NCBI RefSeq assembly: GCF_022763345.1
Contig: NZ_JALEGS010000086.1
Span: 1 to 64,000, forward strand
Direction: 5' to 3'
From: Phaeodactylibacter sp.
Lineage (GTDB): Bacteria; Bacteroidota; Bacteroidia; Chitinophagales; Saprospiraceae
Length of the DNA stretch: 64,000 nucleotides
Positions within the stretch are counted from its first letter, which is position 1; the number at the start of each line of letters is the position of its first letter. Below are positions 7,570 to 14,610 of this stretch, piece by piece. The notes beneath the pieces are model-generated. The model saw only the letters and a program-made list of their open reading frames with translations. It was not told the origin of the DNA and did not search any database. Position numbers and translations under genes: made by a program.

Positions 7570-9027
7570 ATGTATCAGAGCCGCCTCGTACAGCACATCC
7601 GGGAACTATCTACCAAGAAGCGGGAGCGCTTCCGTCAATTTGTCAGCTCCCCCTACTTCAATCAACACGACCGGACTACCGCCTTGTTGGAGTTCATTCT
7701 CAAAAAACTCGATGGGCGGCCAAGTGGGCTATCCAAAGAACGCGCCTATAAAGCGCTTTTCCCCGGTGAAGACTTCAATGAACAGCAGCTGTACAATGTG
7801 ATGTCTTACCTCAACAAGCTATACTATCGGTTTATGGCAGCTGAATATACCGAAAAACAAAGGTATCAGGAAGCCATCTTCACACTTGAGGAAGCTTTCG
7901 ACAACCATCAGTTCGATATCATGACGAACCGGGGCAAGCAATTGATGAAAAAGCTGAAGAAGGACCCGGTCCACGACTCCGAGTATTTCCACACCAGCTA
8001 CCGGCTCAACCACGCTATGGGCTACTACAGCGGCACTTACTTCGACCGGGCTGAGACCAATACCTTTCAAAACATGCTGGACGAGCTCGACAATTATTAC
8101 ATCCTAGAGAAGCTTCGAAACTGCTGCCATCTTACTGCTAACTCCCTCATTCTCAATACCTCTTATAACTTCCGAATGCTAGACGAGCTGCTGGCATACC
8201 TGCGGGCTAACTGGCCGGACTTCGAGGGGGAATACTCAATTGTCATGTATTACACGGCCCTTATGAGCATGCTTGAGGAAGATAACCCCGAGCATTATCA
8301 GCACATGAAGCGCATGCTGGCAGAGAATATGAAGTCCTTTTCCGAAATCGAAGGGCGTGACCTCTACAGCTTCTCTTATAATTATTGTATCCGGATGATC
8401 AATGCCGGGCACCGGGACTATCAGGTAGAATTATTCCAGCTTTACAAGCAGGGCCTCAAACAGGACCTCCTGCTGGACAAGGGCCTGATCTCGGAATGGG
8501 ACTACAAAAACATTGCAACTCTTGGCGCCCGGCTCAAGGAATTCACCTGGACCGAAAACTTCCTGCAGGAATATCAGGAAAAGCTGCCCACTCACCGGCA
8601 GGAGAATGCCTACAATTACAATCTTGGCAACCTGTACTACAATAAAGGTTTATACGAAGATGCCCTTTCCGCACTGCTCCTCGTACAGTTTACAGACGTT
8701 AAGTACCACCTGAGCACCACCTTCCTCCTCCTGCGCACCTACTATGCCCTACAGGATACCGAAGCCCTGCTCTCGCTCATTGAAACCTTCCGTATATATG
8801 TCATTCGCAACCGCAAGATGACAGTAGAACAGAAGCGTGGCTACACCAATTTCCTCCGCTTTGCCAAAAAGCTGGTCCTTATCAAGCACAGCGCCTCGAC
8901 CTACTCCCGCAAAGATTTTGAAAAAGAAATTGACGAACTTCGCGACAAAATAGAAAACAGCGAAAATGTCATCAATAAATACTGGCTGCTCGAAGAATGC
9001 CAAACCGGCGCTAAAGCAACGGCTTAA
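7570..9027 (+). CDS. Helical-repeat protein of unknown function
   Basis: A 485-residue soluble, mostly alpha-helical protein with no signal peptide or membrane segment. The N-terminal ~90 residues carry an F-x-x-F-V-S-S-P-Y-F-N-Q pattern and an L-Y-N-V-M-S-Y-L-N-K-L-Y motif that I have seen only in uncharacterised Bacteroidota proteins. The rest looks like degenerate TPR-type helix pairs (for example A-Y-N-Y-N-L-G-N-L-Y-Y-N-K-G-L-Y-E-D-A-L-S-A-L near residue 350), and the end is a charged helix. Its 3' end overlaps the start of the GHL10 hydrolase by 62 bp, so the two are probably co-expressed. No function can be assigned beyond likely protein-protein interaction. Confidence 0.75.
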   Translation: MYQSRLVQHIRELSTKKRERFRQFVSSPYFNQHDRTTALLEFILKKLDGRPSGLSKERAYKALFPGEDFNEQQLYNVMSYLNKLYYRFMAAEYTEKQRYQEAIFTLEEAFDNHQFDIMTNRGKQLMKKLKKDPVHDSEYFHTSYRLNHAMGYYSGTYFDRAETNTFQNMLDELDNYYILEKLRNCCHLTANSLILNTSYNFRMLDELLAYLRANWPDFEGEYSIVMYYTALMSMLEEDNPEHYQHMKRMLAENMKSFSEIEGRDLYSFSYNYCIRMINAGHRDYQVELFQLYKQGLKQDLLLDKGLISEWDYKNIATLGARLKEFTWTENFLQEYQEKLPTHRQENAYNYNLGNLYYNKGLYEDALSALLLVQFTDVKYHLSTTFLLLRTYYALQDTEALLSLIETFRIYVIRNRKMTVEQKRGYTNFLRFAKKLVLIKHSASTYSRKDFEKEIDELRDKIENSENVINKYWLLEECQTGAKATA

Positions 9028-10552
9028 ACCCACTCTGTTACTGTTCCTGCTAGCCCTGGGAAGTATACTGAACGGGCAGGCAGACCGCCCCCTGAAGCGC
9101 GAATTCCGTGGCGTCTGGGTGGCGACGGTCCTCAACCTCGACTACCCCAAGTCTCCCTCTACCTGGCCCACCGCCCATCAGGAGGAGTGGCGCAATTTGC
9201 TGGACAAGCTCAAGGCGACTGGATTCAATGCCGTTGTTGCTCAGGTGCGCCCCGCAGCAGATGCTTTTTACCCTTCTGTATATGCCCCATGGTCGGCCTA
9301 TCTGACCGGGAAGCAGGGCTTGCCGCCCAGCCCGGAGTACGATGTCCTAAAGTTTATGATAGAGGAAGCACATAAACGGGGTATGGACTTCCACGCATGG
9401 CTCAACCCTTACCGCGTGAGCATGAACCTGGACACAGCCCAACTCTCGCCCAATCAAGTATTCTATCAGCACCGCGACTGGGTGGTGCCTTATGGCAACC
9501 GCTATTACCTCAATCCGGGGCTGCCGCAGGTAAGGCAACACCTGAGTGCCGTAGTTGCTGAGATCGCCAGCCGGTACGATATTGACGGCATCCACTTTGA
9601 CGACTACTTTTACCCCTACCCGGTGGCCGGTATGCCATTCCCTGACAGCCTGGCCTTCGAGCAATATGGCAATACTCAATTCGACACCATTACAGACTGG
9701 AGGCGTTACAATGTCAACCGGCTGATCGAAATGGTCGACTCCACGCTCGAACAGCACGCCCCACAGGCAGAGTTTGGCGTCAGCCCGTTTGGTGTATGGC
9801 GTAATCAGGCAGAAGACCCCAGAGGCTCTGCTACTCAGGCCAGCATCGGTGCCTATGATGCCCTCTATGCAGATGCGCTCCACTGGGCGGAAAAAGGCTG
9901 GATCGACTACCTGGTGCCGCAGCTCTACTGGCATATTGGCTTTGAAGTCGCAGACCACGCAGAGTTGCAGCGCTGGTGGAGCCGGCACAAAGGAAAAGCC
10001 AAGCTTTACATTGGCTATGCCGCCTACAAGGTAGGACGTGATAGGATGGAACAGTGGCTGTTGCCGGATGAATTACCCCGGCAGATACAACTGGGGCGAA
10101 GCAACCCCAATATTAATGGCGGCATTTTCTTCCGTGCCGCATCCACGCTTTACGGCGACCTGGGTGTACGCGACAGCCTGCGGGCGGCTTTTGCCACTCC
10201 TGCCCTCCTGCCAGAACACCAGTACAAGGAAGCTCCGGTACCCGCTGCCCCCCGGCTCCGAAAGGCCAAAACCCGGCGGGACGGAACGCTGCTCAAATGG
10301 AAATTTGGGAAAGGAGACCGCAAAAACCGGCCGCACTATTATGTGGTGTACCGTTTTAAGGACAATCAGCCGGCTGACTTAGATCAACCGGAGCACATCC
10401 TCCACCTTACCCGCTTTGGGACGGGTAAGCGACGGCACAAATTTTTGGATACTACTGCAGAGCAGGGGCATAGCTATACATATATTGTTACAGGCATCAA
10501 CCATACACACCGGGAAGGCCCTCCCAGTAAAAAGGCTGAGGTCAGGCGTTGA
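8966..10552 (+). CDS. GHL10-type glycoside hydrolase family protein (DUF187, YngK-like)
   Basis: A 528-residue exported hydrolase. After a hydrophobic signal region (about residues 20-38) come R-E-F-R-G-V-W-V-A-T-V-L-N-L-D-Y-P, V-V-A-Q-V-R-P-A-A-D-A-F-Y-P, H-A-W-L-N-P-Y-R and G-I-H-F-D-D-Y-F-Y-P-Y-P. These are the conserved barrel-strand ends of the GHL10 family, and the last Asp-Asp pair is the likely active site. The C-terminal ~100 residues look like a fibronectin type III-like domain (Y-Y-V-V-Y-R-F, then Y-T-Y-I-V-T-G-I-N). The exact substrate is unknown; relatives are proposed to act on peptidoglycan or polysaccharide. The only upstream ATG that includes the signal peptide is at 8966, inside the preceding gene. 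The end overlaps the convergent macro-domain gene by 11 bp. Confidence 0.88.
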   Translation: MSSINTGCSKNAKPALKQRLKPTLLLFLLALGSILNGQADRPLKREFRGVWVATVLNLDYPKSPSTWPTAHQEEWRNLLDKLKATGFNAVVAQVRPAADAFYPSVYAPWSAYLTGKQGLPPSPEYDVLKFMIEEAHKRGMDFHAWLNPYRVSMNLDTAQLSPNQVFYQHRDWVVPYGNRYYLNPGLPQVRQHLSAVVAEIASRYDIDGIHFDDYFYPYPVAGMPFPDSLAFEQYGNTQFDTITDWRRYNVNRLIEMVDSTLEQHAPQAEFGVSPFGVWRNQAEDPRGSATQASIGAYDALYADALHWAEKGWIDYLVPQLYWHIGFEVADHAELQRWWSRHKGKAKLYIGYAAYKVGRDRMEQWLLPDELPRQIQLGRSNPNINGGIFFRAASTLYGDLGVRDSLRAAFATPALLPEHQYKEAPVPAAPRLRKAKTRRDGTLLKWKFGKGDRKNRPHYYVVYRFKDNQPADLDQPEHILHLTRFGTGKRRHKFLDTTAEQGHSYTYIVTGINHTHREGPPSKKAEVRR

Positions 10553-11063
10553 GCAAACGGTCATATAAGGTATGGTTTTCCTCATCGAAGCACACCAGCA
10601 AAACTTCCTGCAAGGTACTTTCCGGGTAATCATCCCGGTAGGCTTTGATGGCTTGCAGGGCAACTTCCGCTGCTTTTGACTTCGGATAACCATAGACTCC
10701 CGTACTGATGTTAGGAAAGGCGATGGATGTCAATTCATACGCCTCCGCCAGTGCCATGCTGTTTTGATAACACCGGTGGAGATACGCTGCCTCATCGCTT
10801 CCACCCCCCTGCCATACCGGCCCGACTGTATGAATGACATATTTCGCAGGCAATACCCCTGCTGTCGTGATGACCGCTTCTCCCGTGGGGCACTTCCCCT
10901 GCCTGGCCCTAATTTCCCTGCAAGCTTCCAGAATAGCCGGGCCGCCTGCCCGGTGGATGGCACCATCCACCCCTCCTCCTCCCATAAGCGAGGAATTCGC
11001 GGCATTAACAATAGCCTCTGCTTCGACCTTTGTTATATCCCCTTTAAGTAATTGGATTTTCAT
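10542..11063 (-). CDS. Macro-domain protein, O-acetyl-ADP-ribose deacetylase-like (YmdB type)
   Basis: A 173-residue single macro domain. The canonical ADP-ribose-binding signatures are I-V-N-A-A-N-S-S-L-M-G-G-G-G-V-D-G-A-I-H near residues 19-38, Y-V-I-H-T-V-G-P-V-W near 80 and F-P-N-I-S-T-G-V-Y-G-Y-P near 115. These match the MacroD/YmdB group, which hydrolyses O-acetyl-ADP-ribose or removes ADP-ribose from proteins. I start at 11063 (M-K-I-Q-L-L-K-G-D-I-T) because family members start there; the 26 codons upstream look non-coding. It is divergent from the DUF5996-like gene and overlaps the end of the GHL10 gene tail to tail. Confidence 0.93.
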   Translation of the reverse strand: MKIQLLKGDITKVEAEAIVNAANSSLMGGGGVDGAIHRAGGPAILEACREIRARQGKCPTGEAVITTAGVLPAKYVIHTVGPVWQGGGSDEAAYLHRCYQNSMALAEAYELTSIAFPNISTGVYGYPKSKAAEVALQAIKAYRDDYPESTLQEVLLVCFDEENHTLYDRLLNA

Positions 11064-11147
11064 ATTCCTGAGTTTCTGAGTGGCACCATATCCAACCCTC
11101 CCATTTGTGCTTTTAAACCCATATCTGCCAATTAAAAGCACATCGAT

Positions 11148-11190
11148 TTGCTAAAAAACAGACCATTCTGATTCATTTTGTGCACAAAAT
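11148..11190 (+). promoter_or_regulatory. Promoter overlapped by a perfect 16-bp palindrome (candidate operator)
   Basis: TTG (11148-11150), 22 nt, then TCATTTTG (11173-11180), one mismatch from TAnnTTTG. The perfect palindrome ATTTTGTGCACAAAAT (11175-11190) covers the -7 element and the expected start point, which is where a dimeric repressor would block the downstream DUF5996-like gene. No candidate regulator gene is adjacent. Confidence 0.5.
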
Positions 11191-11240
11191 AAACCCAAAG
11201 CCCTTTCTCTATGTTAAAAATAATAGAAAAAATAAATTAT

Positions 11241-12131
11241 ATGGCATTGATTAACAATTGGAAAAAACTAACGAATGAGACGCCAAAAAACCTCGTGAAT
11301 GCGATGCAGCAGCTCCACCACGCTTCGCAGTGCGTGGCAGCTTTTGGCAACAGCCTAATCCCTAAAGCTTCTGATGACTCCCAATCCAGCCTGAATTGGG
11401 TGCCGGATATCCGGGCACTGGCTTCTCAGGAAGTCAACCTGAAGCGACGTGTCCGTTTGGCACTTGTCTATGACAAGTTCGAGCTGCGCATGATTAACGA
11501 AAACGAAAACACTATGGGCGTTTTCCCGCTGTCCGGGCAAACCAAAAGCACTGCACTCAGTTTTGTGCGCACGCAGGCAAGGGCCATGGGATTGAGTGGA
11601 GAAGATGTACAGCCTATTGACCACTATCAATTGCCAGAACATGACCTCGACAAAGGGGCTCCATTCCTAATGACAGCCCCTGAGGACCACAGAGAGCTTG
11701 CCAAATACCGGCATAACGCCAGCCTTGTGCTCCGCGAAATCGCTAAGATGTATGAATACGCCAGTGAGGTGGCCACCTGGCCCCACCATTTTGATACCGC
11801 CAGCCTGATTACTGTAAAATTCGATGACACCAGTAATCCGGAGAAAACGGTGGGCATTGGCTTCGCACCTGCGGACAACTTGTGCGACGAGCCCTATTTT
11901 TATGTTAACCACTGGACAAAGAAAAGCGACATCAGCTATGATAACTTGCCCAGCCTCCCTGATGGTGGCGTGTGGAAGACTGACACGGACTGGAAAGGAG
12001 CTATTCTGAAAGCATCTGCTATTGCTAAGCTTAAGAAAGGTACTGCACAGTACGAACTTACGGATCAGTTTTTGAAGGGTGGTATTGAAGCATCCCTCGA
12101 AATACTTGAAGAAACCGCTGTAAAAGCTTAA
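11241..12131 (+). CDS. DUF5996-like protein
   Basis: A ~296-residue cytosolic protein. The W-P-H-H-F-D motif (about residue 185) and the later G-I-G-F-A-P-A-D-N-L-C-D-E-P-Y-F-Y-V-N-H-W stretch resemble DUF5996, a family of unknown biochemistry. The paired histidines and the Asp/Glu suggest a metal or substrate site, but that is inference. Two ATGs are in frame: 11211 and 11241. I prefer 11241 because an A-rich stretch typical of Bacteroidota leaders precedes it. The gene is monocistronic, with a promoter-operator upstream and a terminator downstream. Confidence 0.75.
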   Translation: MALINNWKKLTNETPKNLVNAMQQLHHASQCVAAFGNSLIPKASDDSQSSLNWVPDIRALASQEVNLKRRVRLALVYDKFELRMINENENTMGVFPLSGQTKSTALSFVRTQARAMGLSGEDVQPIDHYQLPEHDLDKGAPFLMTAPEDHRELAKYRHNASLVLREIAKMYEYASEVATWPHHFDTASLITVKFDDTSNPEKTVGIGFAPADNLCDEPYFYVNHWTKKSDISYDNLPSLPDGGVWKTDTDWKGAILKASAIAKLKKGTAQYELTDQFLKGGIEASLEILEETAVKA

Positions 12132-12165
12132 TTTACAGCTGAATTTTTCCCCGAGACGGAAAGAA

Positions 12166-12205
12166 GGTTCGCACCTCTTCGGAGTGGTGGGCCTTTTTCT
12201 TTTCC
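12166..12205 (+). terminator. Intrinsic terminator after the DUF5996-like gene
   Basis: An imperfect stem, CACCTC with a TTCG tetraloop and GAG plus GTG on the other arm, is closed by GG/CC pairs and followed by TTTTTCTTTT. It lies 35 bp past the stop codon. Confidence 0.55.
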
Positions 12206-12321
12206 GGTCTGTGCTGCGGCATTTACCATTTATCCCGGTTTTCGTACCAATCCGCAGGCAGAACCTGCAAACAAACTGCCGCTTTTCGCATTTACAAATG
12301 CGTACCCAACTTAACAATTCT

Positions 12322-13599
12322 ATGACCTTGCACGCGACACCTGCCTCAGCAGGCACCCTCCTCGACCGGTACCAGTCTATTCGCCGACAAAGCCTCCATA
12401 TTTGTGCGCCTCTACAGACAGAGGACTATGTGGCTCAACCCGTACCATTTGTCAGCCCGCCCAAGTGGCACCTCGGCCATACCACCTGGTTTTTTGAGAA
12501 CTTCATCCTGGCGGAGCAAATGGAAGGTTACCAACTGTTCAATGAAGCGCTGAACTATTGCTTCAACAGCTATTACCAAAGCCAGGGCCCACGGATTTTG
12601 CGCGATAAGCGCGGCAACCTGACCCGACCGCCTCTGGAAACCATCAAGGCTTACCGCGAATATGTGGATGAGCATATGGCCCGGTTTCTGGAACAGTATG
12701 CACAAGGTGGCCTGCCCGAAGACCTGGCCCTGCTGCTGGAGGTCGGCCTGCAACACGAACAACAGCACCAGGAACTGCTCGTAACGGATATCAAGTACAT
12801 TTTGGGGCACAACCCCATGCATGAGCCTTATCAGACAGACCGTACACCCGTAACCTCTCCTGAGCCTGCGCCACTGTCTTTCACTCAGGTGAAGGAAGGC
12901 GTCTACACCATCGGGCATCAGGGAGAAGGGTTCTCCTGGGACAATGAGCAGGGCGCACATAAAACCTACCTGCACGACTTCGCCATCGCTAACCGGCTGA
13001 TCACCAACGGAGAGTACATGGCTTTCATGGCCGATGGCGGCTACGAGCACTTCGGGTACTGGCTGGACGATGGCTGGAGCTGGGTACAGAAACAGGAAGT
13101 TCACGCCCCCCTCTACTGGTATGAACAAGCGGGCAATTGGTGGCACTACACCATGCAGGGGCTGCAACCGGTAGACCCCAATGCGCCGCTCACGCATATC
13201 AACTACTACGAGGCGGATGCCTTTGCCAACTGGAAGGGTATGCGCCTGCCTACGGAGCAAGAGTGGGAAGCCGCCTGCCGCCTACTCTGCCAGGGCATTC
13301 CCGAGGAGGCTAACTTTGTGGAATCAGAGCGCTTCCACCCTACTGCCCCGGTCAACAGCCAGGATTTTCAGATGCTGGGCAATACCTGGGAGTGGACCGG
13401 TAGTGCCTACCTCCCCTACCCCAACTACCCACGCTTCAAAGGCGCACTGGGCGAGTACAACGGCAAGTTCATGGTCAATCAGATGGTGCTCCGAGGCGGC
13501 TCCTGCGCGACCCCGCGTTCGCACATCCGAATGAGCTACCGCAACTTCTTCTACCCGCAGGAACGCTGGCAATTCACCGGGCTGCGCCTGGCTAAATAA
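12322..13599 (+). CDS. egtB: Ergothioneine biosynthesis protein EgtB (hercynine oxygenase)
   Basis: Iron(II)-dependent sulfoxide synthase that joins hercynine to a thiol donor in ergothioneine synthesis. The N-terminal DinB-like domain has the three-His iron site: W-H-L-G-H-T-T-W-F-F-E and H-E-Q-Q-H-Q-E-L-L. The C-terminal formylglycine-generating-enzyme/sulfatase-modifying domain has R-L-P-T-E-Q-E-W-E-A-A, G-N-T-W-E-W-T and the terminal R-G-G-S-C-A-T to G-L-R-L-A-K block. I start at ATG 12322 (M-T-L-H-A-T-P-A-S), giving about 425 residues, the usual size. A 16-bp inverted repeat (CGCATTTACAAATGCG, 12287-12302) precedes it. egtD follows 26 bp later. The thiol donor (gamma-glutamylcysteine or cysteine) cannot be told from sequence alone, and no egtC or egtE is present here. 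Confidence 0.93.
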   Translation: MTLHATPASAGTLLDRYQSIRRQSLHICAPLQTEDYVAQPVPFVSPPKWHLGHTTWFFENFILAEQMEGYQLFNEALNYCFNSYYQSQGPRILRDKRGNLTRPPLETIKAYREYVDEHMARFLEQYAQGGLPEDLALLLEVGLQHEQQHQELLVTDIKYILGHNPMHEPYQTDRTPVTSPEPAPLSFTQVKEGVYTIGHQGEGFSWDNEQGAHKTYLHDFAIANRLITNGEYMAFMADGGYEHFGYWLDDGWSWVQKQEVHAPLYWYEQAGNWWHYTMQGLQPVDPNAPLTHINYYEADAFANWKGMRLPTEQEWEAACRLLCQGIPEEANFVESERFHPTAPVNSQDFQMLGNTWEWTGSAYLPYPNYPRFKGALGEYNGKFMVNQMVLRGGSCATPRSHIRMSYRNFFYPQERWQFTGLRLAK

Positions 13600-13625
13600 C
13601 ACCAAAACCTCAAAAAACCGGACCT

Positions 13626-14606
13626 ATGTCTTCTAATACTGCTTCCACAGCAATCACTACGGCTGAACTTTCCGCATTCGCCCGAGATGTGCTTCACGGG
13701 CTATCGAAAACACCTAAGCAGCTGCCCTCCATGTATTTTTACGATGAGCAGGGTGATCAGCTATTCCAGGACATCATGCATATGCCGGAATACTACCTGA
13801 TGAACTGTGAGCTGAATATTTTTGAGCAGCAAAAAGCCCAAATTCTTGATACGATTGGAATGGAACACTTCCATCTGCTGGAGCTGGGGGCCGGCGACGG
13901 GTACAAAACCAGGGTGCTGCTCCGCTATTTCATGGACCAATCGGTCGACTTCGAGTACCAGCCGGTGGATATTTCACCCAATGTATTGCTGGAGCTCGAA
14001 CAGCGCCTGCGGGAAGAACTACCTAAGCTTAAAGTGCACCCCTTACCCGGCGATTACTTCAAAGTACTGCACGAAGTAAAGGAGACGGACGCCACGCCTA
14101 AAGTCGTCCTTTTCCTGGGCGCCAATATCGGCAACTATCCGCAAGAAAGGGCGGCTGCTTTCCTGCGCCACCTGCAAAACGAACTTAACCCCGGTGACAA
14201 ACTGCTCATTGGCTTTGACCTGAAGAAAGACCCTGATGTCATCCTTAATGCCTACAATGACCCGGCAGGGATCACCGCCGCCTTCAACCTCAATCTTCTG
14301 GAGCGCATGAACCGGGAACTGGATGCCAACTTCGACGTGCAGGACTTCCGGCACTGGGAATCTTACGACCCGGTAACCGGAGCCACGCGCAGCTTTTTGG
14401 TGAGCAAGAAAGCGCAGCACGTTTTCATCAAAGCCCTCAACCAGTCTTTCCACTTTGATGCCTGGGAGGCCATCAATGTAGAGCTGAGCCAAAAGTACAG
14501 CCTGCCGGAAATTGAAAGCCTGGCCCGGGAAGCAGGGTTCCAGGTTGAACAGCACTTCACTGATGATCAGGGCTACTTTGTAGACAGCCTTTGGTGCAAG
14601 GTTTAG
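13626..14606 (+). CDS. egtD: L-histidine N-alpha-methyltransferase EgtD
   Basis: Trimethylates histidine to hercynine with SAM, the first step of ergothioneine synthesis. At 326 residues it has the normal length. The M-Y-F-Y-D-E-Q-G-D-Q-L-F motif (about residues 34-45), the P-E-Y-Y-L motif of the histidine site and the SAM-binding L-E-L-G-A-G-D-G-Y-K-T loop (about 83-93) define the family. It follows egtB in the same direction with 26 bp between them, a clear two-gene operon, and ends 4 bp from the convergent polymerase gene. Confidence 0.95.
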   Translation: MSSNTASTAITTAELSAFARDVLHGLSKTPKQLPSMYFYDEQGDQLFQDIMHMPEYYLMNCELNIFEQQKAQILDTIGMEHFHLLELGAGDGYKTRVLLRYFMDQSVDFEYQPVDISPNVLLELEQRLREELPKLKVHPLPGDYFKVLHEVKETDATPKVVLFLGANIGNYPQERAAAFLRHLQNELNPGDKLLIGFDLKKDPDVILNAYNDPAGITAAFNLNLLERMNRELDANFDVQDFRHWESYDPVTGATRSFLVSKKAQHVFIKALNQSFHFDAWEAINVELSQKYSLPEIESLAREAGFQVEQHFTDDQGYFVDSLWCKV

Positions 14607-14610
14607 GCGC

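Noticed and set aside
12184..12321. N-terminal extension of EgtB to 12184
   Set aside because: It would begin inside the preceding terminator and adds 46 residues absent from the family.
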